Positions 17,427-26,075 of a stretch of DNA of 64,000 nucleotides are shown here, one piece after another. The position numbers and the translations under genes were made by a program. Source of the stretch: Kaistella sp. 97-N-M2 (GTDB lineage Bacteria > Bacteroidota > Bacteroidia > Flavobacteriales > Weeksellaceae); NCBI RefSeq assembly GCF_021513235.1, contig NZ_CP090976.1, positions 992,001 through 1,056,000 on the forward strand. The letters are read 5' to 3'. The notes beneath the pieces are model-generated. The model worked only from the letters and a program-made list of their open reading frames with translations. It was not told the DNA's origin and searched no databases. Each line of letters opens with the position of its first letter. The stretch's first letter is position 1.

Positions 17427-18236
17427 ATGTCGTACGGATTACTAAAAGGCAAAAAAGGAATCATCTTCGGTGCTTTAAACGATCAGTCTATCGCCTGGAA
17501 AGTTGCTGAAAGATGCCACGAAGAAGGTGCAGAATTTATTCTTTCTAATGCTCCAATTGCAATGAGAATGGGAGAAATTGATGAACTTGCAAAGAAGACA
17601 GGTTCGGATGTTATTCCCGCTGATGCCACCTCGATGGAAGATCTGGAAAAACTTTTCGCCCATGCGCAGGAAAAATACGGTAAAATTGATTTTATTATGC
17701 ATTCCATCGGCATGTCTGTAAATATTCGAAAGGGTAAAACCTACACCGATCTGAACTATGACTTCCTGGAAAAAGGTTGGGACGTTTCCTCAGTTTCCTT
17801 CCATAAAGTAATGAAAACGGCCTGGGATAAAGACATTATGAACGAATGGGGATCCATCCTGGCGCTAACTTATATTGCAGCTCAAAGAACTTTCCCGAAT
17901 TATGGCGATATGGCCGATAACAAATCCTACCTCGAAAGCATTGCGCGCAGTTTCGGATATTATTGGGGCGACCGAAAAGTTCGCGTTAACACCATCTCTC
18001 AGTCTCCAGTCTTAACAAAAGCAGGTGCCGGTGTAAAAGGCATCAGTGGATTCTTTAATTTTGCAGACAGCATGTCTCCCTTAGGGAACGCAGATGCGGT
18101 AGACTGTGCCAATTATTGTGTGAGCCTCTTCTCTGACCTTACCCGAAAAGTGACGATGCAAAATCTCTTTCACGACGGTGGATTCAGCAAGACGGGAGTT
18201 TCTCAGAAAATTGTAGAAAAATTCGAAGATTTGTAG
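17427..18236 (+). CDS. fabI: Enoyl-[acyl-carrier-protein] reductase (NADH)
   Basis: A 269-residue short-chain dehydrogenase that carries out the last step of each fatty-acid elongation round. The nucleotide-binding segment GIIFGALNDQSIAW has the FabI-type glycine spacing. Catalytic Tyr159 and Lys166 form the Y-x6-K motif of FabI, followed by VRVNTIS. It is monocistronic, between a TAnnTTTG promoter and a strong terminator. As the likely main enoyl reductase it would be the triclosan target. Confidence 0.93.
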   Translation: MSYGLLKGKKGIIFGALNDQSIAWKVAERCHEEGAEFILSNAPIAMRMGEIDELAKKTGSDVIPADATSMEDLEKLFAHAQEKYGKIDFIMHSIGMSVNIRKGKTYTDLNYDFLEKGWDVSSVSFHKVMKTAWDKDIMNEWGSILALTYIAAQRTFPNYGDMADNKSYLESIARSFGYYWGDRKVRVNTISQSPVLTKAGAGVKGISGFFNFADSMSPLGNADAVDCANYCVSLFSDLTRKVTMQNLFHDGGFSKTGVSQKIVEKFEDL

Positions 18237-18260
18237 TACATAATTTTACATCATTATATA

Positions 18261-18296
18261 AAATTCGTCCCTTTTAAAAGTGGACGAATTTTTTTA
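18261..18296 (+). terminator. Terminator after fabI
   Basis: Stem AAATTCGTCC / GGACGAATTT followed by T-rich sequence that runs into the convergent aldolase gene end. Confidence 0.8.
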
Positions 18297-19325
18297 TTTT
18301 AAATTTTTCACCTCCCGTATAAATTCCTCCACCACATCATCTTTTGTCGCCCAGGACGTAATCAGACGGATGGCTGAATTTTCTGCGTCTATTTTTTTCC
18401 ACACATAAAAATCAAAATTTCGGCTCAGTTTTTCTATTTCTGAATTTTTTAAAATCGGAAAAATTTGATTGGTAAAGGTTTCGGCAAGGAAATGAAAACC
18501 TTGCTCGCCGAAAACTTTTTTTATTTTCATTGCCTGCGTGTTCGCGGTTTTAGCCAGATCAAAATAAAGTTCATCTTTTAAAAGTTCTTGAAACTGAATT
18601 CCGAGAAACCGGCCTTTGGCGAGGAGCGCACCTTTTTGTTTCATGTGAAATCCAAATTCCTCCTGAAGCGCAGGATTATTAATTACAATCGCTTCTCCGA
18701 TTAACGCGCCGTTTTTAGTTCCGCCTAAATAAAAAGCATCGCAAAGTCGGGCAACGTCTTCCAGGTTTACATCATTGGTCTCTGCGCTTAATGCATTTCC
18801 CAAACGCGCACCATCCATAAAAAGAAAAAGATTGTGCTCCCTGCAAAAGCTTGATAAGCGCTGCAGCTCGTCCTTGGAATAAATTGTTCCGACTTCCGTG
18901 GAATTTGAAATGTAGACCAATTTTTGTTTTAGCTGATGGGGTTTATTTTGATGATGGTCTAAAACTTCCTGAATGTGGTTTACAGTTAGTTTCCCATCCG
19001 ATGTGGGTACGCCGTGCACCTTATGACCCGTCGCTTCGATGGCGCCGGTTTCGTTGGTGAAGATATGACCGGTTTCGGCAGCGATCACACTTTCGTGCGG
19101 CCGCAAAAAAGCGGAAATCACAATCAAATTAGCCTGAGTACCGCCCGAGACAAAATAAATTTTAGCGTTTTTATTGTTGATTTTTTTCCGGATGATGTCC
19201 TCCGCCTGCAGACAATAATCGTCGAGTCCGTAGCCATTCTGCTGCATTAAATTTGTTTCGGCCAGCGCCTGCAAAATTCTGGGATGGCAACCTTCGGAAT
19301 AGTCGTTTTTAAAGGAAAATTTCAT
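18294..19325 (-). CDS. ltaE: Threonine aldolase family protein (PLP-dependent)
   Basis: A 343-residue fold-type I PLP enzyme, probably a low-specificity L-threonine aldolase that cleaves L-threonine or L-allo-threonine to glycine and acetaldehyde. The PLP Schiff-base lysine is K204 in LGGTKNG, DGARLGNA carries the cofactor aspartate, and the SGGTQAN loop contacts the phosphate. It is full length and monocistronic. The symbol is by family; a related beta-eliminating lyase activity is possible. Confidence 0.8.
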   Translation of the reverse strand: MKFSFKNDYSEGCHPRILQALAETNLMQQNGYGLDDYCLQAEDIIRKKINNKNAKIYFVSGGTQANLIVISAFLRPHESVIAAETGHIFTNETGAIEATGHKVHGVPTSDGKLTVNHIQEVLDHHQNKPHQLKQKLVYISNSTEVGTIYSKDELQRLSSFCREHNLFLFMDGARLGNALSAETNDVNLEDVARLCDAFYLGGTKNGALIGEAIVINNPALQEEFGFHMKQKGALLAKGRFLGIQFQELLKDELYFDLAKTANTQAMKIKKVFGEQGFHFLAETFTNQIFPILKNSEIEKLSRNFDFYVWKKIDAENSAIRLITSWATKDDVVEEFIREVKNLK

Positions 19326-19501
19326 GAAATAAAAATAGAAAAAAAACGTGAAAGGACCACGGAAAATACGTTGAAATAACCCAGCCTTTACAGCGCTAAT
19401 ATGATCATCTTTGAGGTACAGAAGTCAGAAAAAACTAATAGCCACTTTTTATTTTCAGTTCTCTCTTTATTCTTCATACTCAATTTTTATTTTAATTGCG
19501 A

Positions 19502-19529
19502 ACTCATCCTTTTTTGGATGAGTTTTCTT
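19502..19529 (+). terminator. Orphan hairpin terminator upstream of mntR
   Basis: Stem AACTCATCC / GGATGAGTT with a T6 loop and a following T-rich stretch. No protein gene on the plus strand ends before it, so the transcript it serves is unknown. Confidence 0.6.
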
Positions 19530-19547
19530 TTGTGTGATATAAATGTT

Positions 19548-19570
19548 AGATTTGTACGGTTTTTAATCTA
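19548..19570 (+). promoter_or_regulatory. mntR promoter with inverted repeat
   Basis: The -7 box TAGATTTG (19548-19555) forms one arm of the inverted repeat TAGATT-N11-AATCTA (19548-19570), just before the ATG at 19577. The repeat is a candidate autoregulatory site. Confidence 0.45.
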
Positions 19571-19576
19571 TCTTTT

Positions 19577-20227
19577 ATGATCTCACTTACAGAAGAAAAT
19601 TATCTTAAAGCAATTTTCCATTTAATTAATGAAGAAAGTACCGTAACCATCAACGAATTGAGCAAGTTTCTGAATGTAAAAATGCCCAGTGTAAATAACA
19701 TGATGAAGAAGTTTGCGGAGAAGAAATGGGTAATCTACGAAAGTTACAAACCTCTTAAAATCACAGATTCGGGCAAAACCCAGGCAGCCCTGGTCGTACG
19801 CAAACACCGCCTTACGGAAATGTTTCTGGTGGAAAAAATGAATTTTGGGTGGGAAAACGTCCATGAAATCGCGGAACAGGTAGAGCATATACAATCTGAT
19901 ATGTTTTTTGATAAAATGGACGAAATCTTGAACTATCCTAAGTTCGATCCGCATGGCGAACCGATTCCCGATAAAGAAGGCAATATTATCGCCTTGCATT
20001 TAAAAAAATTAAGTGCTTGTAAAGTTGGAGATCAAGTGGTTTTCACTGCGGTAACGATATCTGATGACGATTTTCTGAGCTTCCTGAACGTCAAAAATCT
20101 GGAGCTCGGTAAAAAGATCGAAATTCTGGAAATCGAAAAATATGATTCGTCGATGACCGTCAACGTCGATGGAGTAAGAAAAATCCTCAGCAAAGTAGTC
20201 TGCGAAAAAATTCTTGTTAAACCATAA
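19577..20227 (+). CDS. mntR: DtxR/MntR-family metal-dependent regulator
   Basis: A 216-residue regulator. It has an N-terminal winged helix (residues about 8-62, helix-turn-helix around VTINELSKFLNVKMPSVNNMM), a metal-binding and dimerisation domain (about 65-140, with EMFLVEKM, HEIAEQVEHI and DPHGEPIP) and a C-terminal FeoA/SH3-like domain. Such proteins repress metal-uptake genes when Mn2+ or Fe2+ is bound. Manganese is inferred from family resemblance and iron is possible. No metal transporter is adjacent, so it would act in trans. Confidence 0.82.
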   Translation: MISLTEENYLKAIFHLINEESTVTINELSKFLNVKMPSVNNMMKKFAEKKWVIYESYKPLKITDSGKTQAALVVRKHRLTEMFLVEKMNFGWENVHEIAEQVEHIQSDMFFDKMDEILNYPKFDPHGEPIPDKEGNIIALHLKKLSACKVGDQVVFTAVTISDDDFLSFLNVKNLELGKKIEILEIEKYDSSMTVNVDGVRKILSKVVCEKILVKP

Positions 20228-20245
20228 ATCAACGCAAAATGGAAT

Positions 20246-20277
20246 TTTGGCACATTGCCTTAATTGCCTTAACTTTG
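20246..20277 (+). promoter_or_regulatory. pruA promoter with tandem repeat
   Basis: A -33 TTTG (20246-20249) and -7 TAACTTTG (20270-20277) are separated by 20 bases. The spacer holds ATTGCCTTA twice in tandem (20254-20262 and 20263-20271), a candidate regulator site. Confidence 0.55.
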
Positions 20278-20312
20278 TAACATTCACAAAATAATTAATA
20301 AAGAATAAAAAT

Positions 20313-21938
20313 ATGTCAAAAGCGATTTCGCAAGTTCCTTATGCAGTCAACGAGCCGGTAAGAACTTATGAACCAGGCTCCGATGAAGTAAAATCCTTAA
20401 TTTCCACCTACAAAAAGATGTGGAAAGAGAAGGCGGAAATTCCTATGATCATCAATGGCAAGGAAGTAAAAAGTGATAGTAAAGTGGCCATCAGTTCTCC
20501 GCAGGATCACCAACATGATCTGGGTTTTTACTACAAAGGAACCATGGAAAATGTTGACGATGCCATCATTTCTGCGCTCGCAGCGAAAGAAAACTGGAAC
20601 AATATAGGGTGGGAACACCGTGCTGCTATTTTCCTGAAAGCGGCTGATCTCATCGCGGGACCATACCGCGACCGTTTAAATGCAGCCACGATGATTGGGC
20701 AGAGTAAAAATGTTCATCAGGCAGAAATTGATGCAGCCTGCGAATTTATCGATTTCCTCCGCTTCAATGTTGAATTTATGACGGAAATGTATAGCGAACA
20801 GCCGGTTTCCGACAGTGGAATCTGGAACCGCTCTGAGTACCGACCTTTAGAAGGTTTTTGTTTTGCGGTAACACCATTTAACTTTACGGCGATCGCCGGA
20901 AACCTTCCAACTTGTATGGCGATGATGGGAAATGTGGTGGTTTGGAAACCGTCTGACAAGCAGGTTCTTTCTGCAAAAGTTATTATGGAAGCCCTTATTG
21001 AAGCGGGTTTACCTGCCGGCGTCATCAATATGATATTTACAGACGGAAAAGATACCGCAGAAAAAGTAATGTCGCATCCGGACTTTGCAGGTCTCCATTT
21101 TACAGGTTCCACAAAAGTTTTCCAGGGAATGTGGAAGATGATCGGTGACAACATCCATCAGTATAAAACCTATCCTAGAATTGTGGGCGAAACCGGCGGA
21201 AAAGATTTTGTAGTGGCGCATCCTTCCGCAAATGTTGAAGCCGTGGCTACTGGTTTGGTTAGAGGATCATTCGAATATCAGGGACAAAAATGTTCCGCAG
21301 CTTCAAGAGCCTATATTCCGAAATCCATTTGGAACGACGTGAAAGCAGTAATGGAAGCCCAGTTGAAAACCGTAAAAATGGGAAGTCCGGAAGATCCTTC
21401 CAACTTCGTAAACGCAGTTATCGACAAAAATTCTTTCGAAAAATGTAAAGGTTATATTGAAAGAGCAGAAAAATCCGCAGATGCCGAAATTTTATTTGGC
21501 GGAAAATGTGACGACACAAAAGGCTGGTTTGTAGAACCGACGGTTATTTTAACAACCAACCCAAAATATGAGTCTATGACGGAAGAAATTTTCGGACCCA
21601 TTCTTTCGGTTTACGTTTACGAAGATCAGGACTGGAAAGAAACATTGAAATTGGTAGATGAAACATCTCCATATTCCTTAACGGGAGCTGTTTTCGCCCA
21701 AGATCGGTATGCGATTGATGAAGCTTACAAAGCTTTGGAAAATGCAGCCGGAAACTTCTACATCAACGACAAACCAACTGGCGCAGTGGTAGGACAGCAG
21801 CCTTTCGGTGGCGCCCGGGCATCGGGAACCAATGATAAAGCCGGTTCTAAAATGAATTTGATGAGATGGGTTTCTGTACGAAGTATTAAAGAAACTTTCG
21901 TGTCTCCAAAAGATTACAAATATCCGTATTTAGGATAG
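20313..21938 (+). CDS. pruA: L-glutamate gamma-semialdehyde (1-pyrroline-5-carboxylate) dehydrogenase
   Basis: A 541-residue aldehyde dehydrogenase of the P5CDH type that oxidises glutamate semialdehyde to glutamate with NAD+, the second step of proline breakdown. Catalytic Cys327 sits in GQKCSA and the general-base Glu293 in VGETGGK, and the whole ALDH fold is present. The length matches monofunctional PruA rather than the PutA fusion, so proline dehydrogenase must be encoded elsewhere. It has its own promoter and terminator. Confidence 0.93.
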   Translation: MSKAISQVPYAVNEPVRTYEPGSDEVKSLISTYKKMWKEKAEIPMIINGKEVKSDSKVAISSPQDHQHDLGFYYKGTMENVDDAIISALAAKENWNNIGWEHRAAIFLKAADLIAGPYRDRLNAATMIGQSKNVHQAEIDAACEFIDFLRFNVEFMTEMYSEQPVSDSGIWNRSEYRPLEGFCFAVTPFNFTAIAGNLPTCMAMMGNVVVWKPSDKQVLSAKVIMEALIEAGLPAGVINMIFTDGKDTAEKVMSHPDFAGLHFTGSTKVFQGMWKMIGDNIHQYKTYPRIVGETGGKDFVVAHPSANVEAVATGLVRGSFEYQGQKCSAASRAYIPKSIWNDVKAVMEAQLKTVKMGSPEDPSNFVNAVIDKNSFEKCKGYIERAEKSADAEILFGGKCDDTKGWFVEPTVILTTNPKYESMTEEIFGPILSVYVYEDQDWKETLKLVDETSPYSLTGAVFAQDRYAIDEAYKALENAAGNFYINDKPTGAVVGQQPFGGARASGTNDKAGSKMNLMRWVSVRSIKETFVSPKDYKYPYLG

Positions 21939-21958
21939 AATCTTGATAAAATCTAAAT

Positions 21959-21988
21959 CTAACTCTGCCCATTTAGGCAGAGTTTTTT
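21959..21988 (+). terminator. Terminator after pruA
   Basis: Stem AACTCTGCC / GGCAGAGTT with a 6-base loop, then a T run. Confidence 0.9.
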
Positions 21989-22091
21989 ACGTCTGAAACA
22001 GATCTTAATCATAAAAGAGGAATCTGCACTACTTCAACATAAAGTGAAAATCACTCCTTTTAACATAATTTTATGTTTTAAAATAAATCTG

Positions 22092-22107
22092 TGGCACGTT
22101 TTTTACC
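22092..22107 (+). promoter_or_regulatory. Sigma54-like promoter for the YtxH-like gene
   Basis: TGGCACG-N4-TTACC: the -24 half is a perfect consensus match, and the -12 half has A for G. GG-to-C spacing is correct. The predicted start is near 22118, 41 bases before the ATG. Confidence 0.45.
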
Positions 22108-22158
22108 ATTAAGAACGTATCAATTTAAATTTTTCAAAAACACTTAAAACTTAAAATT

Positions 22159-22401
22159 ATGAGCACTAAAAAAAATGGACTTTTAGCTTTATTAGGACTT
22201 GGAGCATTAGCATGGTGGAAATATAAAAATTCTACAGCAGAAGAAAAACAAGCCGTAAAAGATACTTTGAATACAGCGAAAGACAACTTCAGTAAATTTG
22301 GAAGCGATTTAAAATCAAAAGCTTCAGATGTTGCTTCTCAGGTTCAAAACAAAGTTGATCAGGCGTCGACATCCGTAGAGAATTCTGCAAATCAAAACTA
22401 A
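22159..22401 (+). CDS. Small membrane-anchored YtxH-like protein
   Basis: An 80-residue protein with an N-terminal hydrophobic segment (about residues 8-21), followed by a Lys/Ala/Ser-rich amphipathic helix (22-80) like those of YtxH and LEA proteins. It is likely tethered to the inner membrane with the helix exposed. Function unknown; a stress role is inferred from the family and from the unusual promoter. It is monocistronic. Confidence 0.7.
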   Translation: MSTKKNGLLALLGLGALAWWKYKNSTAEEKQAVKDTLNTAKDNFSKFGSDLKSKASDVASQVQNKVDQASTSVENSANQN

Positions 22402-22426
22402 AAATTATCTTTTTATATAATTAAGT

Positions 22427-22459
22427 AAGCCGTAACGTTTTAAACGCTACGGCTTTTTT
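22427..22459 (+). terminator. Terminator after the YtxH-like gene
   Basis: Stem AAGCCGTA / TACGGCTT extended inward by CGTTT / AAACG across one mismatch, then a T run. Confidence 0.9.
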
Positions 22460-22464
22460 ACAGC

Positions 22465-22491
22465 AAAAATTCCCGAAAAATTTCGGGAATT
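22465..22491 (-). terminator. Terminator of the zinc metallopeptidase gene
   Basis: Stem AATTCCCGAAA / TTTCGGGAATT, with a T run on the minus strand. Confidence 0.85.
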
Positions 22492-22513
22492 ACATTTTTA
22501 TAAGGGAAATTAA

Positions 22514-23368
22514 TTATTTAAGTAATGCGTCAAAAGTATCGCCCTGGCGAATATCTCCCGTGTTGTATCCTTTCATAAACCAGTCTCTTCTTTGTGCCGA
22601 ACTGCCGTGCGTAAAGCCCTCCTGATTCACATAACCCTGAGAACGTTTCTGAATATTATCATCGCCAACTGCTTCGGCTGCCGAAATTGCAGATTCGATA
22701 TCTCCCGGCTCCAGAAACTGCTCGCGGTTATCGGTTTGTTTCGCCCACAATCCTGCATAAAAATCTGCCTGAAGTTCGGTTGCTACAGAAACCCTGTTCA
22801 TTTCTGCTTCCGAATATCTGCCGCTCGCGCGTAACTGATCCACTTTCTGAGTTGTGCCCAGTAAGGTTTGCACATGGTGACCAATTTCGTGCGCCATAAC
22901 GTATGCAATGGAAAACTCCGTGACTTTGGCGCCGAAGCGCTGTTCGAGCTCTTTAAAGAAACTCATATCCATATACACCGTTTGATCCGCCGGACAGTAG
23001 AAAGGTCCCATTGCCGCCTGGGCAGGACCACAGCCCGACTGCGTTGCGTTTTCAAACATTACAACCTTCGGTGCGCGGTACTGCATGCCGTTTTCCTGAA
23101 AAACTTTCGTCCAGGTTCTTTCGGTCTCCGCGGTGACCATGGAGACAAAATCGCTTACTTTTAATTCGGCCGCCGTTAGATCGCGTTGTTCGGTCTGTTG
23201 TGCAGGGCCCGATCCTGAAGAAAGAATGGCCGAGGGATCACCACCCAGAAAAAATATAATCGCAGCTATGATAAGGGTACCAAGACCGCCGCCCACCATC
23301 ATTCCGCCACCACCGCCACTTCCGCGCCGGTCATCAACGTTTCCGCTTCTGTTATTTGTCCATTTCAT
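22514..23368 (-). CDS. Neutral zinc metallopeptidase (YpfJ family)
   Basis: A 284-residue protein of the YpfJ/KPN_02809 family. The start MKWTNNRSGNVDDRRG, a Gly-rich linker, one transmembrane segment (about 30-42) and the catalytic zinc motif HEIGHH (160-165, Glu161) are all typical. The catalytic domain should face the periplasm. Substrates are unknown. The frame extends 26 codons upstream, but the family start is the ATG at 23368. Confidence 0.87.
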   Translation of the reverse strand: MKWTNNRSGNVDDRRGSGGGGGMMVGGGLGTLIIAAIIFFLGGDPSAILSSGSGPAQQTEQRDLTAAELKVSDFVSMVTAETERTWTKVFQENGMQYRAPKVVMFENATQSGCGPAQAAMGPFYCPADQTVYMDMSFFKELEQRFGAKVTEFSIAYVMAHEIGHHVQTLLGTTQKVDQLRASGRYSEAEMNRVSVATELQADFYAGLWAKQTDNREQFLEPGDIESAISAAEAVGDDNIQKRSQGYVNQEGFTHGSSAQRRDWFMKGYNTGDIRQGDTFDALLK

Positions 23369-23415
23369 ACTGAATATTTTTGTTTTTTTATTTAGAATTA
23401 AAATTACGAAAATTT

Positions 23416-25494
23416 TTATTTGTTTAACTTGTTTTCTTTCAGCCAATAACTCGTCGACTGGTAGGCAGAAACCGTTTCATTAACTAAATAGCCGGTATTT
23501 TTTTGAAGCAGCGTTTCATCATAGAAAAGTTTAAAATTATCGGGCAAATCAGATTTTTGTAATGTCAAAGAATATTGTTTTACTTTTCTTGTGGGCGAAA
23601 TTATGGTGAGATAATTATCTTTAATCAAACCCAAATCCTGATAGGTTGCTACGTAGGCTTTGGGCTGAAAATTTTCTGTGAAAACATCCTGACCCAAGAA
23701 CTGAGATTCGTAGTTAAAATTCAAAAGGCCAAACAGCGTGGGCATCACATCAATCTGGGACATCAGTTGATTAAACTGCTGTGGCGCGATAAAGCCTTCA
23801 GAAAAAATCATCGCAGGAATCCGGTATTTATCCATTGGAAGTTCCGTCTTTCCCGCACTGGACGCACAATGATCCGATATAATTACAAAAACAGTATTTG
23901 GGTACCAACTCTGCTTTTTCGCCATTTCGAAGAACTTCCGCAACGAATAATCAGTGTATTTCACACCGCCATCGCGGGATTTCGCATCGCCGGGAATATC
24001 GATTTTACCTTCGGGATAGGTAAACGGACGGTGGTTCGACACCGTCATCCAATGGTTGAAGAAGGGTTTTCCGGACTTTGCTTCAGCATTCATCACCTGA
24101 ATGGCCTTTTTTGCCATATCTTCATCAGCCACGCCCCAAACGTTTGAAAAACTTATTTCTTTCGGGATAAAATTATTTCGGTCCACAATATCGTATCCGT
24201 TTCCTTTGTAGAAATCCTCCATATTATCGAAGTAGCTGTAACCGCCGTAGAGGAATTTCACGTCGTAGCCCTTTGATTTAAAGACGCTTCCTGTTGTAAA
24301 CTTATTTTTATTGTTTTCTCTTTTGATGATGCTTTCTCCGGCGGTGGGCGGGATACATAGCGTTAAGGCTTCCAAACCGCGTACGGTTCGGTTTCCCGTT
24401 GCATAAACATTCGTAAACATCAACGATTTGTCGGCTAAACTGTCCAGAAACGGCGTTATGTTTTTCGTATTTCCGTAGTGCGCAAGATATTCTGCAGACA
24501 GACTTTCAATGGAAATTAAAACTACATTTTTGCGGGTTTCGGGATTTGAAGAAATTATAGTTCTTCTTAATGTTGGTGGATTAAACTGTTTTAAAAATGT
24601 TTTTTCCGCAACTTCCTGATTTAAGGTAGGATAAAACTGAAAAAAATCGAGTTCGTTATGGGTGAAAGCATGATAAAATTTCGGTAATCCATTTGCCTGA
24701 ATCTGTTCCGAAAACGTGTTTTCCGATTTTAAAGCATCTAATTTCGGAACCACAAGCAAACTAATTCTACATAAAAGAATGAACGTACTGAGAAGAATCA
24801 ATTTCTGCCTGAAGCTTGGCAGCGTTAGAAGTTCATTTTTTGTCTTTTTATAAATCACCCACGTCACCGCTAACGTTAATCCTAAAATCGCTGAAAACAG
24901 CGGAATAATGGGATAACTTTCCATAATGTTGCCGATGACCTCATTCGTATAAATTAAATAATCAACGGCGATAAAATTGTAACGGACACCGAACTCATTC
25001 CAGAAAAAATATTCGCTGACGCCATTAAAAATAATCGCCATCACATAAAGAAATAAAGTGATAAAATACAGAACGTTACGGATTCTAATTCTTTGCAGGG
25101 GCAGGAAAAGCATCAAACCGAAAAGCACGGTTTTTAGCCCGATAAAAGACATGGCTATTTTTGGAAAAGCACCGCCATACTGTCTGAAAATATTTCCGGG
25201 GACAAATGCCGTGTATATAAAAGCCAGGGCGAAGAGGCCGAAAATAATATAACCGTAAGGTTTTTTGTATTTGGAATTGGAAAGAAAGAGAAAGTACAAA
25301 GCCAAAATGCTGCTCGCCAAAACAAAAACCAAGATATCGGTGAGCAAACCCACCGCTACGATTTTAATGACTTCAAAAAAGCCGAAACTGGCATTGGTAA
25401 TGGGATGAAAGAAGAATATAACTCTTAAAATAAGGGAAATAAACAGATAGAAAATTCCGAGGTAGAGAAACGGTTTAATTTTTTTGATGTCCAT
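23416..25494 (-). CDS. LTA-synthase/sulfatase family membrane phosphotransferase
   Basis: A 692-residue inner-membrane protein with about five to seven N-terminal helices (residues 10-275) and a periplasmic alkaline-phosphatase-fold domain (about 320-640). Metal and nucleophile motifs visible are VLISIESLSAEY, ATGNRTVRG with the catalytic Thr, and VIISDHCASS. The family transfers phosphoglycerol or phosphoethanolamine groups to cell-surface glycans or lipids. In a Gram-negative cell lipoteichoic acid is not expected, so a headgroup transferase for an envelope polymer is more likely. It is the last gene of the TPR-ribH-sulfatase run. Confidence 0.82.
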   Translation of the reverse strand: MDIKKIKPFLYLGIFYLFISLILRVIFFFHPITNASFGFFEVIKIVAVGLLTDILVFVLASSILALYFLFLSNSKYKKPYGYIIFGLFALAFIYTAFVPGNIFRQYGGAFPKIAMSFIGLKTVLFGLMLFLPLQRIRIRNVLYFITLFLYVMAIIFNGVSEYFFWNEFGVRYNFIAVDYLIYTNEVIGNIMESYPIIPLFSAILGLTLAVTWVIYKKTKNELLTLPSFRQKLILLSTFILLCRISLLVVPKLDALKSENTFSEQIQANGLPKFYHAFTHNELDFFQFYPTLNQEVAEKTFLKQFNPPTLRRTIISSNPETRKNVVLISIESLSAEYLAHYGNTKNITPFLDSLADKSLMFTNVYATGNRTVRGLEALTLCIPPTAGESIIKRENNKNKFTTGSVFKSKGYDVKFLYGGYSYFDNMEDFYKGNGYDIVDRNNFIPKEISFSNVWGVADEDMAKKAIQVMNAEAKSGKPFFNHWMTVSNHRPFTYPEGKIDIPGDAKSRDGGVKYTDYSLRKFFEMAKKQSWYPNTVFVIISDHCASSAGKTELPMDKYRIPAMIFSEGFIAPQQFNQLMSQIDVMPTLFGLLNFNYESQFLGQDVFTENFQPKAYVATYQDLGLIKDNYLTIISPTRKVKQYSLTLQKSDLPDNFKLFYDETLLQKNTGYLVNETVSAYQSTSYWLKENKLNK

Positions 25495-25540
25495 TTTTTA
25501 ACTTTTAATCGATATGCCGGGCGAGAAACGTTCAAAAGAT

Positions 25541-26059
25541 TTACAAAGTACCAAAACCGATATATGCCTTTCTTTCGGAAAGATTTTTTTTGAAGTCGAT
25601 CATCTGCAAAGCGGTGACGCCGGCTTCAATTCCTTTATTGCCAAGACTTCCGCCGCTTCTCGCGATGGACTGTTCCTTGGTATCATCGGTTAAAAGACAA
25701 AAAATTGTAGGTACATCTGTTAAAATATTGCAGTCCTTAATGCCTTGTGCAACCGCGGAACACACATAATCGAAATGCGGCGTTTCGCCCCGAATTACAC
25801 ATCCGATGGCGATAACAGCATCGAAAATTCCCTCTTTACACAACTGCATGGAGGCATAATTGAGCTCAAAAGCGCCGGGCACTTTAAAAATTTTGATGTT
25901 TTTTTCGCTTACGCCTTCTGCTTTAAGCACTTCCAGCGCGCCATCGCGGAGATTATGGGTTACAAAATCATTCCATTCTGAAACAACGATGCCAATTCTA
26001 AAAGAACCGGCATCATTAATTTGTAATGGTTTGTAATCTGAAAGATTTACAGTTGCCAT
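25541..26059 (-). CDS. ribH: 6,7-dimethyl-8-ribityllumazine synthase
   Basis: A 172-residue enzyme of riboflavin synthesis that condenses 5-amino-6-ribitylaminouracil with dihydroxybutanone phosphate. Family motifs are VSEWNDFVTHNL, VPGAFELNYA and VIRGETPHFDYV with the catalytic histidine. The length fits icosahedral or pentameric RibH. It lies 16 bases after the TPR gene, so the two are co-transcribed. Confidence 0.95.
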   Translation of the reverse strand: MATVNLSDYKPLQINDAGSFRIGIVVSEWNDFVTHNLRDGALEVLKAEGVSEKNIKIFKVPGAFELNYASMQLCKEGIFDAVIAIGCVIRGETPHFDYVCSAVAQGIKDCNILTDVPTIFCLLTDDTKEQSIARSGGSLGNKGIEAGVTALQMIDFKKNLSERKAYIGFGTL

Positions 26060-26075
26060 TTTATGTTATTTTTGT

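Noticed and set aside
23416-25494. Lipoteichoic acid synthesis
   Set aside because: The fold matches LTA synthases, but the window is clearly from a Gram-negative organism with LPS-export genes, so a different headgroup transfer is more likely.
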